Source: Streptomyces antibioticus
GTDB taxonomy: Bacteria; Actinomycetota; Actinomycetes; Streptomycetales; Streptomycetaceae
DNA: 64,000 nucleotides
Direction: 5' to 3'
NCBI RefSeq assembly: GCF_002019855.1
Contig: NZ_CM007717.1
Coordinates: forward strand, 4,112,347 to 4,176,346
In this document: positions 7,255-15,571 of the stretch, one piece after another
Layout: each line of letters opens with the position of its first letter
Position numbering within the stretch: position 1 is the first letter of the stretch
Made by a program: the position numbers and the translations under genes
Notes under the pieces: model-generated
Databases searched by the model: none
Seen by the model: the letters and a program-made list of their open reading frames with translations, nothing else
Told to the model about the DNA's origin: nothing

Positions 7255-7887
7255 TCACAGCAGCAGGTCGTCCACCTGGGCCTCGCCCTCCCGGTAGCGG
7301 CGGGAGATCTCGGCGCCCGCCCCGTCCGCGGTGTGCTGGAGGCGCTGGCGGCGGCTGGAGACCTGCTGTTCGTAGCGGACGAGACGGGCCATCGCCTCGT
7401 GCAGCTCCGGGTCGGTGCGCGCGACGAGGTCGGACAGCTCGACCTCGGAGAGCATCTCGGCGGCGAGCCGGCCGTACTCCTCGCTGTGCGGGGTGCCGAG
7501 CGTGACATGGCGGGCGGAGGACCGCTGGCGGGCCGGGGCGTCGGTGAGGATCTCCGGCAGCCGCGCCACGACGGACGCCTCGGAGGCGGGCTGCGGCACG
7601 GTCACCGGGCCGAGGGCGGCCCTGGTCCCGGGCGCGGGCGCGGGGCCGCGGCGGGAGAGTTCCGCGCGCAGGATGTCGATACGGCCCTGGAGCAGCCGCC
7701 GTACATAGCTGAGGTCGGCCTCGTCGCGCTGGGCGTCCCGGCGCAGGGTGCGCAGTTCGGGCAGGCTCAGCCGGAGCAGCTCGTGCCCGGGCGGTCCGCC
7801 GGCCGGAGCCGGTGCCGTCGCCGGGCTGTCGCCGCGCTGTGGGGGCGGCCGGTGTGTCTCCAGCCGCCCGGTACTCGGTGTGCTCAT
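7255..7887 (-). CDS. rsiG: Anti-sigma factor RsiG (c-di-GMP-dependent WhiG antagonist)
   Basis: 210 aa. Two copies of the signature E(X)3S(X)2R(X)3Q(X)3D are exactly present: E56-S60-R63-Q67-D71 and E173-S177-R180-Q184-D188. RsiG binds a c-di-GMP dimer with these two helices and then holds the sporulation sigma factor WhiG inactive; that is known from S. venezuelae. Both helices and the Pro/Ala-rich linker between them are intact. The start ATG 7887 follows GAGG at short spacing; an upstream GTG frame lacks support. Alone in its transcription unit. Confidence 0.9.
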   Translation of the reverse strand: MSTPSTGRLETHRPPPQRGDSPATAPAPAGGPPGHELLRLSLPELRTLRRDAQRDEADLSYVRRLLQGRIDILRAELSRRGPAPAPGTRAALGPVTVPQPASEASVVARLPEILTDAPARQRSSARHVTLGTPHSEEYGRLAAEMLSEVELSDLVARTDPELHEAMARLVRYEQQVSSRRQRLQHTADGAGAEISRRYREGEAQVDDLLL

Positions 7888-8102
7888 ACGCCTCAACCGT
7901 CCCCTCGACCGGCGTGTGCAAGCATCGTGCCACCCCAAGTGGCCGCAATGTGACCGAGTGCCCCCGAACGGCCCTAGATGGGACGTTAAGGATCAAAGGA
8001 AGTTTCGCCCGGGAGCCCTGGAGCCCTGGAGCCGCGGGGCCCTGGAGCCCGGGCCCGGGGGTCGCCGCCGGGCCCCGCCGCGCACCCGGCATCATGGTGC
8101 GC

Positions 8103-8528
8103 ATGCGAGCGGTGGTGCAGAGAGTGGACGGCGCGAGTGTCGTCGTGGACGGCGAGACGGTCGGGGAGATCACCGGCGAGGGACTGTGCGTCCTGGTCGG
8201 GGTGACCCATGAGGACACCAAGGAGAAGGCCGCCCAACTCGCCCGCAAACTCTGGTCGGTGCGCATCCTGCACGAGGAGCGCTCGTGCAGCGACATCGAC
8301 GCCCCGCTGCTCGTCATCAGCCAGTTCACCCTGTACGGCGACGCCCGCAAGGGCCGCCGCCCCACCTGGAACGCGGCCGCCCCCGGCCCCGTCGCCGAAC
8401 CCCTCGTCGACGAGGTGGTCGCCCAACTGCGCGCGCTGGGCGCCACGGTGGCGACGGGCCGGTTCGGGGCGGCGATGCGGGTGTCCCTGACGAACGACGG
8501 CCCGTTCACGGTCCTGATCGAGGTCTAG
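8103..8528 (+). CDS. dtd: D-aminoacyl-tRNA deacylase (DTD)
   Basis: 141 aa, normal family length. It starts MRAVVQRV, the canonical DTD N-terminus, which decides for the ATG at 8103 over the in-frame ATG at 8094. Both active-site motifs are present: SQFTL at residues 73-77 and NDGPFT at 131-136, which carries the catalytic Gly-cisPro region (here G-P). The enzyme removes D-amino acids, and glycine from mischarged tRNA-Ala, in the cytoplasm. The short upstream region contains tandem GGAGCCCT units (about 8010-8050). Confidence 0.96.
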   Translation: MRAVVQRVDGASVVVDGETVGEITGEGLCVLVGVTHEDTKEKAAQLARKLWSVRILHEERSCSDIDAPLLVISQFTLYGDARKGRRPTWNAAAPGPVAEPLVDEVVAQLRALGATVATGRFGAAMRVSLTNDGPFTVLIEV

Positions 8529-8556
8529 GGACCCGCAGGTCTCACGATCCGAAGAC

Positions 8557-9522
8557 CTAGGGTTCGACGACGACTTCCTGGGCGGCGGCCGTGGTGCCCG
8601 CCAGCAGCGGGGCGTCCACCGGGACGTTCCGCTTGACCAGGGCCAGGGCCACCGGGCCCAGCTCGTGGTGGCGTACGGACGTCGTGATGAAGCCGATCTT
8701 GCGGCCGTCGGGGTTGTCGTCGGCGACGCGCAGCTCGGTGCCGGCGGTCGGCAGATGGACCTCGCTGCCGTCCAGGTGGAGGAAGACCAGCCGGCGCGGC
8801 GGCTTGCCCAGGTTCTGCACCCGGGCGACAGTCTCCTGACCGCGGTAGCAGCCCTTCTGGAGGTGGACCGCGGTGCCGATCCAGCCCAGCTCGTGCGGGA
8901 TGGTGCGGTGGTCGGTCTCGAAGCCGAGCCGGGGGCGGTGGTGCTCGACGCGCAGCGCCTCGTGGGCGAGGATCCCGGCCGGCGGGCCCGCCTTCGCGGC
9001 GTACGCCTCCAGGTCCGCGCGCGGCAGGAAGAGATCACGGCCGTACGGCGTCTCGCGCACGGCGACGCCCTCGGGGACCTCGGCGATCGAACCGGCGGGC
9101 AGGTGCACGACCGCGGTGTCGGCGGTGCGGTCGGCGACCTCGACCCGGTAGAAGAACTTCATCGACTCCAGGTAGGCCAGCAGCGACTCCTGGGTGCCCG
9201 GTTCGACGTGCGCCCAGACGGTCGTGCCGTCGTCGACCAGGTACAGCGCGTGCTCGATGTGGCCGTGCGCGGAGAGGACCAGCGCCTCGGTGGCCTGGCC
9301 GGCCGGAAGGTCGCTGACGTGCTGGGTGAGCAGCAGGTGCAGCCAGCTCAGCCGGTCCTCGCCGGTGACCGTGACGACCCCGCGGTGCGAGAGGTCCACG
9401 AAACCGGTGCCGTCGGCGAGGGCGCGCTGCTCGCGGAACAGGTCGCCGTAGTGGGCGGCGACGCCTTCGTCCACACCCTCGGCGGGCACGGCGCCGGGCA
9501 GGGACAGCAGTGGGCTCTTCAT
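8557..9522 (-). CDS. ygfZ: YgfZ/GcvT-family folate-binding protein
   Basis: 321 aa. GcvT-like fold with the YgfZ signature KGCYRGQE at residues 223-230, including the conserved Cys. YgfZ proteins use tetrahydrofolate and help in assembly or repair of iron-sulfur enzymes; they are not aminomethyltransferases. The gene converges on dtd with 28 bp between stops and lies upstream of nothing else on its strand within 50 bp, so it is probably monocistronic. The ATG at 9522 gives a normal-length protein. Confidence 0.93.
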   Translation of the reverse strand: MKSPLLSLPGAVPAEGVDEGVAAHYGDLFREQRALADGTGFVDLSHRGVVTVTGEDRLSWLHLLLTQHVSDLPAGQATEALVLSAHGHIEHALYLVDDGTTVWAHVEPGTQESLLAYLESMKFFYRVEVADRTADTAVVHLPAGSIAEVPEGVAVRETPYGRDLFLPRADLEAYAAKAGPPAGILAHEALRVEHHRPRLGFETDHRTIPHELGWIGTAVHLQKGCYRGQETVARVQNLGKPPRRLVFLHLDGSEVHLPTAGTELRVADDNPDGRKIGFITTSVRHHELGPVALALVKRNVPVDAPLLAGTTAAAQEVVVEP

Positions 9523-9573
9523 ATGCCTAGCCTACGACTCGGTAGTTGAACCCTTCAGAGCCTTCTGGGCCTT

Positions 9574-10017
9574 CTACGCCTGCTGCGCCTTATCGGACGC
9601 CTTGCGGGCGCAGTCCTCGCAGCGGCCGAAGATCGCGAAGTGCTTCATGTCCGTCTCGAAGCCGAAGGCGCCGCGGAGCTGGGCGGTGAAGGCCGCCGCC
9701 ACGTCCACATCGGCCTCGATGACGTTCTCGCAGTCGCGGCACACCAGATGGATGTGGTGGTGCCGGTCGGCGAGGTGGTACGTCGGGGCGCCGTGGCCGA
9801 GATGGGCGTGGCTGACGAGGCCCAGCTCCTCCAGCAACTCCAGGGTCCGGTACACGGTGGAAATGTTGACCCCCGACGCGGTCTTCCTCACTTCCACGAG
9901 GATGGCGTCGGGGGTCGCGTGCTCCAGGGTGTCCACGGCTTCGAGGACAAGCTGGCGCTGCGGCGTCAGTCGATAGCCGCGCTGCCTGAGGTCGCTCTTC
10001 CAGTCGGTGTTCACCAC
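9574..10017 (-). CDS. nur: Nickel-responsive Fur-family regulator Nur
   Basis: 147 aa. The N-terminal winged helix (RGYRLTPQRQLVLEAVDTL) is followed by the Fur dimerisation domain. Residues His33, His86, His88 and His90, which form the metal sites described for S. coelicolor Nur, are all present at the same numbers, as are two CxxC zinc pairs (CRDC at 93, CEDC near 136). Nur represses nickel uptake and controls the Fe/Ni superoxide dismutase switch. Two adjacent GTG codons (10017, 10014) can start; the MV... N-terminus of the known protein favours the first. Confidence 0.92.
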   Translation of the reverse strand: MVNTDWKSDLRQRGYRLTPQRQLVLEAVDTLEHATPDAILVEVRKTASGVNISTVYRTLELLEELGLVSHAHLGHGAPTYHLADRHHHIHLVCRDCENVIEADVDVAAAFTAQLRGAFGFETDMKHFAIFGRCEDCARKASDKAQQA

Positions 10018-10033
10018 ACCGACGAGTCTAGGA

Positions 10034-10609
10034 CTACTTGAAGAAGGCGATGCCGTCGTCCGGCATGTCGTCGGGGAGGGCCTTCGCCCAGCGCTCGACG
10101 TCCTCGGGGGTGACGACCTTCTTCAGGTGCGCCGACATGTAGGGGCGCAGCTCGACCTCGGGGGTCTGCTTCTCGCCGACCCACATGAGGTCGCTCTTGA
10201 CGTAGCCGTACAGCCGCTTGCCGCCGGTGTACGGCCGGGAGGCGGCGGTGCGGGCGACGGCGTCCGTGACCAGGTCGATCTGCGGCTTCTTGTCGGCCAT
10301 CTCGCCGTACCAGATCTCGATGACGCCGTCGTCGCGGGTCATCGTGACCTCGACCTTGCGGGCGTCGTCGATCCGCCAGAAGCCGGACTCGGACTCCAGC
10401 GGCCGCACCTTGTTGCCGTCGTCGTCCAGGACCCAGGTGTGGGAGTGGTACTCGAGGAAGTCCCGGCCGTCGTGGGTGAAGGAGACCTCCTGACCGAAGT
10501 TGCACTTCTCCGAGCCGGGGAAGTCGTGCACGCCCGCGCCCGCCCAGGTGCCCAGCAGGAAGGCGAGGGGGACGAGGTCCTTGTGGAGGTCTGACGGGAT
10601 CTCGATCAT
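10034..10609 (-). CDS. Nitrobindin-like / FABP-like heme beta-barrel protein (DUF1794)
   Basis: 191 aa. The N-terminal FLLGTWAGAG motif and a C-terminal beta-rich domain are those of the nitrobindin (THAP4-like) family, annotated in actinomycetes as fatty-acid-binding-like. Family members bind ferric heme and NO or isomerise peroxynitrite. A proximal His would be near residue 155-160 (SAHLKK). It is 16 bp upstream of nur and read in the same direction, so nur may be its downstream partner. Confidence 0.85.
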   Translation of the reverse strand: MIEIPSDLHKDLVPLAFLLGTWAGAGVHDFPGSEKCNFGQEVSFTHDGRDFLEYHSHTWVLDDDGNKVRPLESESGFWRIDDARKVEVTMTRDDGVIEIWYGEMADKKPQIDLVTDAVARTAASRPYTGGKRLYGYVKSDLMWVGEKQTPEVELRPYMSAHLKKVVTPEDVERWAKALPDDMPDDGIAFFK

Positions 10610-10634
10610 GGGTGGCAGTTCCTGGACGTAGGGG

Positions 10635-10733
10635 TCAGCGCTGGCCCTGGTACAGCTTCTTCACGGTCAGACCGGCGAAGGCGAGAACGCCGACGCAGAC
10701 CAGGACCAGCAGGGCTTCGAAGAAGATCTCCAC
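10635..10733 (-). CDS. 32-aa single-pass membrane peptide
   Basis: Reverse-strand ORF with a GTG start at 10733. The peptide starts VEIFFEALLVLVCVGVLAFA and ends LTVKKLYQGQR. One hydrophobic helix (about residues 4-22) is followed by a basic tail, so the tail is probably cytoplasmic. RBS GGAG lies six bases before GTG. It stops 25 bp before the nitrobindin-like gene on the same strand and may be the first gene of that operon. No family is recognised, but RBS, stop and composition are all good. Confidence 0.65.
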   Translation of the reverse strand: MEIFFEALLVLVCVGVLAFAGLTVKKLYQGQR

Positions 10734-10823
10734 GGGGTGCTCCTCGGATGAGCGTGCTTCGGGATACGTACAACAGGGCCGGGCCCCAGCTTACGCGGCC
10801 GGGGCCCGGCGCTCCTTTCGAGG

Positions 10824-12335
10824 TCAGCTCAGAAGCTGGCTCTGGAGGACCACGGTCTGCTGGAAGGGCACGGCGGCGGCGGAGCCCTTGCGTGCCTGGA
10901 CGATCACCGCGACGACGTCCCCGGCGCACAGGTACGCCTGCCGGAGGTGTTCGGCCCCGTACGGCTTGACCTCGTCGTAGACATGACGATCGATGCCCTC
11001 GACGTCGGCGTCGGTCGGGAAGCCGTCGTCGAAGTCCCACGAGTCCGCGCCGCGGGTGTCGTACGCGGGTGAGATGCCGTCGTTGAACTCCGAGCAGACG
11101 CCCGTGGCCGTCGGGGCCGTGTCGAACTGGAGCAGGTAGATGCCGGTGCGGGTGCCGTCCTCGGTGGTCCAGCCGCGGGCCGCGATGTGGCGCAGCCCGT
11201 TGTCGGTGAGCACCTGGGCGGCCTCCTCGCGGTCGTCGGCCTCGCTGTAGATCGCCAGGAAGTCCTTCGTGGCGAGCCATCCGTCGGCACCGCGGAGCGC
11301 CTTGTCCTCGGTCGCCCCGGCGGGCGCGGGCAGCAGGAGCCGCCGCACGTCGGCGAGGTGACTGTCGGTGCTCCCCCCTGTCGGAGCCGACGGCCGCGAG
11401 ATCTCCGGGTACGCCCAACGCCCGTCGGACTCGGTGGCCAGCCCCGGCACATCGGTCCGCTCCATCCCGACGACCCCGTACGCGGTCCCGACCCCGGCCA
11501 GGGCGAACACCCCGACGGTCGCAACCCACCGGGCCACGGCCCGCAGGACACGCCGGTCCTTGGGAGGGGCGGGGGTGGTTTCGGGGGCTACGGCGTCCGT
11601 GCCGGGCGCGGTTTGCACATCCCCGGCGGCGAGGAGAGCGGCTGCGGTGGGGAGGGGTGCTGGGGTGGGGAGGCCCTCTGGGGTGGCGGGGGTGGGCGGG
11701 GCCGGGTCAGCCGGGGCGGGCGATGCCACGGGTGGGGCCTCCACCGCCGGTGCGGTCTGGGAGGGGGTCGGTTCGGCAACGGGCTCGGTGGTCGATACGG
11801 CGTCCGCGGGCGGGGCCGAATCGGGGACCGAGTCCGAGGCCGGGCCGGTTACCGAGTCCGAAGCCGGACCGGGGGTCGAGGCCACGGCCGACATCGTGTC
11901 CGGCTCGTTGGCCGAGCCCGAATCGAAGCTGCCGGCCGTGTCCGACGCCGAGTCGGGTGTCGCATCCGAGGCCCCGGAGGTCGAGTCCGCAGCCTGGCCG
12001 GGGATCGCGGCGACGGTCGGCGTCGCGTCCGACGCTGGGCCGGTCGCCACACCCGAAATCGGAGCGGAAGCCGCGCCGGAAGCTGGGGCAGGCGCCGGGG
12101 CCGGGGCCGACACAGCGTCCGGGGCCGAAGCCTGGTCGGCGGCCGCGTCCGAAGTGGGACCGGGGGTCGAGTCCGAAGCCGCGGCCTGCGTGATGGCCGC
12201 GTCCGGCGTCGAGTCGGGCGCTGCATCCGGAATCGGGGCCGGCACGGCGGTCGAGGACGGAACCGGGATCGGTTCGGGGGCCGTGGTCGAGGGCTCGGCG
12301 GGCGGCGGGGACAGGGGGTCTTGTTGGGCTGTCAT
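10824..12335 (-). CDS. Membrane-anchored protein with giant Ala/Pro/Ser/Asp-rich cytoplasmic tail
   Basis: 503 aa. Residues 1 to about 260 are low-complexity A/P/S/T/D repeats (for example GPASDSVTGPASDSVPDSAP) and probably disordered. A basic stretch and one TM helix follow at about 275-295 (VGVFALAGVGTAYGVVG), then an extracellular domain of about 200 residues. That domain (RRLLLPAPAGA, DGWLATKDFLAIY) is related to the protein at 13126-13917. The start ATG overlaps the preceding stop as ATGA, so translation is coupled. Function unknown; third gene of a three-gene operon. Confidence 0.85.
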   Translation of the reverse strand: MTAQQDPLSPPPAEPSTTAPEPIPVPSSTAVPAPIPDAAPDSTPDAAITQAAASDSTPGPTSDAAADQASAPDAVSAPAPAPAPASGAASAPISGVATGPASDATPTVAAIPGQAADSTSGASDATPDSASDTAGSFDSGSANEPDTMSAVASTPGPASDSVTGPASDSVPDSAPPADAVSTTEPVAEPTPSQTAPAVEAPPVASPAPADPAPPTPATPEGLPTPAPLPTAAALLAAGDVQTAPGTDAVAPETTPAPPKDRRVLRAVARWVATVGVFALAGVGTAYGVVGMERTDVPGLATESDGRWAYPEISRPSAPTGGSTDSHLADVRRLLLPAPAGATEDKALRGADGWLATKDFLAIYSEADDREEAAQVLTDNGLRHIAARGWTTEDGTRTGIYLLQFDTAPTATGVCSEFNDGISPAYDTRGADSWDFDDGFPTDADVEGIDRHVYDEVKPYGAEHLRQAYLCAGDVVAVIVQARKGSAAAVPFQQTVVLQSQLLS

Positions 12336-13129
12336 ACGGACTGTCCCGGGTTGTCGATGCGGTCGAGTTGGGTGGTGAAGAAGTTGGTGACCAGCTTGGC
12401 GTCGAGGGGGTCGGGGCCGTCGGCCGTGACGCTGACCAGGACGTCCCCGACGTAGGCCGAGCAGAATGCGGCGGCCAGATCGCCGGCGTCGCCCTTCGGC
12501 GAAAGGAAGCACCGGACGTCCTTGTGGCCCTTGACCTTCGGGCCCTTGCGGAAGTCCATCGCGGCCAAGAACTCGTTGAAGGACGTGGCCATGTCCCGTA
12601 CGGCGGTGCGGTTGTCCAGCCGGGTCAGCGTGACGGAGGCCGTGATCGAGCCATCGGAGAAGCTCGCGTGCCGGAGGACATAGCTCCGCATCGCCATTCC
12701 CTGGATCCGCTGCTTCTCGACTAGCTTGTCCAGCTTCTTCCGGGTGGACCGGGGCAGGTCGTCGTACGACTCCTTGCGCAGCGCGGTGGCCTGAGCCCCG
12801 CTCAGCTCGGTGTCCGCGCCGAACTCACCGACGTCGGGCCCGGGCGTGTACTCGTCGGCGCCGTACGGCACCAGCAGCGCGCTCAGCCCCTTCGCCGAAC
12901 CGGACTTCACCTCCGGCTTGTCCTTGCTCGCAGCCGGGAACTTCCACGTCGGCCGGCCGGGGTCGCGGTCGGCGTCCCGCACGGTGACGACCGTAAACCC
13001 GACGCCGCCGACCACCGCACCCGCCGCCACCAGCGCGACAGCGACGGCCGCGATCCGGCCGGGCCGGAACTTGCGCGCCGGCTTGTCCGCGACGGGCTCC
13101 ATCACCACGTTCTCGGGGTTCTCGCTCAC
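12332..13129 (-). CDS. Membrane-anchored hypothetical protein, middle gene of operon
   Basis: 265 aa from GTG 13129. A short cytoplasmic N-terminus with KPARKFRPGR leads into one TM helix at about residues 26-48, followed by an extracellular domain of about 215 residues. Its first part contains ALLVPYGADEY and its end FFTTQLDRID. Two Cys (about residues 208 and 222) could form a disulfide outside the membrane. Start and stop overlap the flanking genes by four bases (GTGA, ATGA), so all three are probably made in fixed ratio. No family recognised. Confidence 0.85.
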   Translation of the reverse strand: MSENPENVVMEPVADKPARKFRPGRIAAVAVALVAAGAVVGGVGFTVVTVRDADRDPGRPTWKFPAASKDKPEVKSGSAKGLSALLVPYGADEYTPGPDVGEFGADTELSGAQATALRKESYDDLPRSTRKKLDKLVEKQRIQGMAMRSYVLRHASFSDGSITASVTLTRLDNRTAVRDMATSFNEFLAAMDFRKGPKVKGHKDVRCFLSPKGDAGDLAAAFCSAYVGDVLVSVTADGPDPLDAKLVTNFFTTQLDRIDNPGQSV

Positions 13130-13917
13130 AGCTTCCCCATCTGCCGCACGGCCAGGTCCATGATCTTCGCCTTGGGAATCGGCTTGCTGTCGTAGATCTC
13201 GACGTCCACGTAGACATCGCCCCGCCAGGCATGGGCCCTGGCCGAGTAGAGCGGCAGGTACCCGGGTTTCCGGTCAGGGGTGTCGTGCACGTAGACCATC
13301 CCGTCACCGGTCCCCGGCAGGGCCCAACTGCGGGTGTCCTTCTCGCGACCGGTCCAGTAGTGGCCGTTCTCGGCCCACTCGGACGCCGCCACCACGTTCT
13401 CCTGCCGGAACTGCACGAGGGTGATGTGGACCTCGTACGTCTCGCCCACCTGCCACGAGGTCCACGCCGCCCGCCGGAACTCGTCGTCGACGAGGCCATC
13501 GAACGTGTCGCCGGGACCGCCCTCGTACCGGGACGCGTACTCGGCCAGGTCCACCCAGCCGTCGGTGGTCGGCGCGTACTCGTTCTCCCGCGCACCCTTG
13601 GGACGCGACAGCAGCAGCTTGCGCAGGTCGCCGTCCATCTTGACCTTGCGGTCCTGGGCCGCCGACAGCGGTTCGGCCTCGCCCTTGGCCTGCTTCACCA
13701 CGGGCTGGGAGAGCGGCGGCAGCGCGGTGGGCTCGCGGTCGGCCTGGACCAGATAGCCGGCGCAGGTACCGGCGACGACACCGAGCACGGCGGCGCCGAC
13801 GATCATCAGCGTCGTCCGTCCCCGCCTGCGGCGCCGCGGCGCGGGCACAGCCACAAGCGGGTCAGCCGTCTCGACCGTCCCGACCGCCTCGTCCCCGCTT
13901 CTTGCGGGATCTTCCAT
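13126..13917 (-). CDS. Membrane-anchored hypothetical protein, first gene of operon
   Basis: 263 aa from ATG 13917, chosen because an AGGGGG tract lies just upstream. A cytoplasmic N-terminus ending in RRRRRGRTT precedes one TM helix (about residues 37-58). The extracellular domain carries LRKLLLSRPKGA and DGWVDLAEYASRY, matching the extracellular part of the third gene of the operon, so the two are paralogues. No enzymatic motif is visible. An operon of three anchored, partly homologous proteins suggests a surface complex, but no role is known to me. Confidence 0.83.
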   Translation of the reverse strand: MEDPARSGDEAVGTVETADPLVAVPAPRRRRRGRTTLMIVGAAVLGVVAGTCAGYLVQADREPTALPPLSQPVVKQAKGEAEPLSAAQDRKVKMDGDLRKLLLSRPKGARENEYAPTTDGWVDLAEYASRYEGGPGDTFDGLVDDEFRRAAWTSWQVGETYEVHITLVQFRQENVVAASEWAENGHYWTGREKDTRSWALPGTGDGMVYVHDTPDRKPGYLPLYSARAHAWRGDVYVDVEIYDSKPIPKAKIMDLAVRQMGKL

Positions 13918-14018
13918 CCCATCCCCCTCAGAACGTGAAGCGCGCCTTCCGGATCGCGCTTCACAGGAGACCGATGGCCTACGCACGGAGTTGTAAAGGA
14001 GTTGATTACGATTCGGCC

Positions 14019-14381
14019 ATGGCGAAGAAGCTCGTGATCAAGGTGACGGCGGGGGCCGATGCCCCCGAGCGGTGCTCACAGGCGTTCACGGTCGCGGCCG
14101 TGGCCGTGGCCAGCGGGGTGGAGGTCTCCCTGTGGCTGACCGGGGAGTCGGCGTGGTTCGCGCTGCCGGGCCGGGCCGCCGAGTTCGAACTCCCGCACGC
14201 CGCCCCCCTGCCGGACCTGCTCGACTCGATCCTCGCGGGCGGCCGGCTCACCCTGTGCACCCAGTGCGCGGCCCGCAGGGACATCACCGAGAAGGACGTG
14301 ATCGAGGGCGTCCGGATCGCCGGCGCCCAGGTGTTCGTACAGGAGGCACTCGGCGACGAGACACAGGCGCTCGTCTACTGA
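14019..14381 (+). CDS. DsrE/DsrF-like family protein
   Basis: 120 aa. The sequence MAKKLVIKVTAGADAPERCSQ opens a small Rossmann-like DsrE fold; a conserved CTQCAARRDI segment (Cys at about residues 79 and 82) is where sulfur-carrying DsrE proteins hold persulfide. It may therefore take part in sulfur transfer, in line with the sulfurtransferase genes 1.2 kb away, but DsrE proteins are diverse. The ATG at 14019 was chosen; the longer frame from 13902 overlaps the promoter of the divergent operon. Confidence 0.85.
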   Translation: MAKKLVIKVTAGADAPERCSQAFTVAAVAVASGVEVSLWLTGESAWFALPGRAAEFELPHAAPLPDLLDSILAGGRLTLCTQCAARRDITEKDVIEGVRIAGAQVFVQEALGDETQALVY

Positions 14382-14388
14382 GACGGCC

Positions 14389-14793
14389 CTAGGTGTCACC
14401 GTCGTCGCCGTCGTCGCCGTCCACCCAGAGGCAGAAGGGGTGGCCCGACGGGTCGAGCAGGACCCGTACGTCGTCCTGGGGCTGGTGGTCGGCGAGGCGC
14501 GCGCCCGCGGCCACCGCGCGGGCCGTCTCGGCGGACAGGTCGTCGACCTCGATGTCGAGGTGCAGCATCATCTGCTGGTCACCGGCCCGGCGGGTCGGCC
14601 AGACGGGCTCGGTGTAGGCGGCCTCCGTCTCGAAGGCGAGGGCGGTGCCCGGCCGGCCGGGCGGGGGCCCGATGAGGACCCAGTCGGGTTCCTCGGCCCG
14701 CACCTCGTAGCCGAGCAGACGGACGTAGAACCCGGCCAGCTCGTGCGCGTCACGCGCGTCGAGCACCACGGTGGACAGTCTCGCGGGGGACAT
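14389..14793 (-). CDS. VOC-family (glyoxalase-like) protein
   Basis: 134 aa, two beta-alpha-beta-beta-beta modules of the vicinal-oxygen-chelate superfamily: an N-terminal LSTVVLDARDAHELAGFYVRL motif, MMLHLDIEVDDL in the middle and LLDPSGHPFCLW at the end. Metal-ligand positions (His near residue 78 and the final Glu position) are only partly conserved, so it may be a binding protein and not an enzyme. The end has an Asp-Gly repeat (GDDGDDGD) from a short trinucleotide-type DNA repeat. Confidence 0.88.
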   Translation of the reverse strand: MSPARLSTVVLDARDAHELAGFYVRLLGYEVRAEEPDWVLIGPPPGRPGTALAFETEAAYTEPVWPTRRAGDQQMMLHLDIEVDDLSAETARAVAAGARLADHQPQDDVRVLLDPSGHPFCLWVDGDDGDDGDT

Positions 14794-14802
14794 GCCCCCT
14801 TC

Positions 14803-15063
14803 CTACTGGTGCCGCTTCTTGCCGTCCAGTTCGTCCCACCACTCGTCGGAGGTGGGGTCGCCGGAGGGGTCGTCCCACCAGCGGTCGTCGGGGCCGCGGC
14901 GGTTGGCGACCATCGCGGCGAGCGGCGGGATGACCATGGCGACCACGCACATGCCGACGGCGACCGGGACCGACCACAGGCGTACGACACCCCAGGCCAG
15001 GACGAAGAGGCCGATGCAGGTGCCCATCATCGCGAAGTAGATGTGCCGCCGGCGCGCGTACAT
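14803..15063 (-). CDS. DUF3099 small membrane protein
   Basis: 86 aa. MYARRRHIYFAMMGTC at the N-terminus followed by two hydrophobic helices (about residues 9-28 and 33-51) and a hydrophilic tail rich in Asp and Trp (DDRWWDDPSGD). This is the actinobacterial DUF3099 pattern; function unknown. Nine bases separate it from the VOC gene downstream, so they are probably co-transcribed. Confidence 0.88.
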   Translation of the reverse strand: MYARRRHIYFAMMGTCIGLFVLAWGVVRLWSVPVAVGMCVVAMVIPPLAAMVANRRGPDDRWWDDPSGDPTSDEWWDELDGKKRHQ

Positions 15064-15238
15064 ACGTCCAGCGTAGGTCGGTGGCCGGGGTCCGGCGAGG
15101 CTCCGGAGCATGGCTGAGGGCCGTATCCCGGGTTGTCCGACCCATGGGATACGGCCCTCAGGCCGTCAGCCGTCCTCGGTCGCCGTAAGGCATCCGTCAG
15201 GCGTCCGTAAGGCGTCCGTCACAGACCGCCCAAGACGC

Positions 15239-15526
15239 TCAGACCGCGATCGCGACCTCCGCGAGCCCGCCCTGCTGGGCGACGACCGTGCGGTCGGCGG
15301 TGCCGCCGGGCACGAGGGCGCGGACGGTCCAGGTTCCCTCGGCCGCGTAGAAGCGGAACTGTCCGGTGGCGGAGGTGGGGACCTCCGCGGTGAACTCGCC
15401 GGTCGAGTCCAGGAGGCGGACGTAGCCCACCACCGGCTCGCCGTCCCGGGTCACATGACCCTGGATCGTGGTCTCACCGGGCTTGATCGTCGAGGCGTCC
15501 GGGCCGCCGGCCTTCGCTCCACACAT
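15239..15526 (-). CDS. DUF1416 protein partnered with sulfurtransferase
   Basis: 95 aa. MCGAKAGGP start, then an all-beta, transthyretin-like domain (TIQGHVTRDGEPVVGYVRLLD). DUF1416 genes regularly follow thiosulfate sulfurtransferase genes in actinomycetes, as here with 45 bp between. The N-terminal Cys2 is conserved in what I know of the family. GGAG lies six bases before ATG. Role unknown, probably in sulfur assimilation. Confidence 0.88.
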   Translation of the reverse strand: MCGAKAGGPDASTIKPGETTIQGHVTRDGEPVVGYVRLLDSTGEFTAEVPTSATGQFRFYAAEGTWTVRALVPGGTADRTVVAQQGGLAEVAIAV

Positions 15527-15571
15527 GTCTTTCTCCAGAGGGGGTCTGACCAGAAGGTCGGGTCGGTGGGA

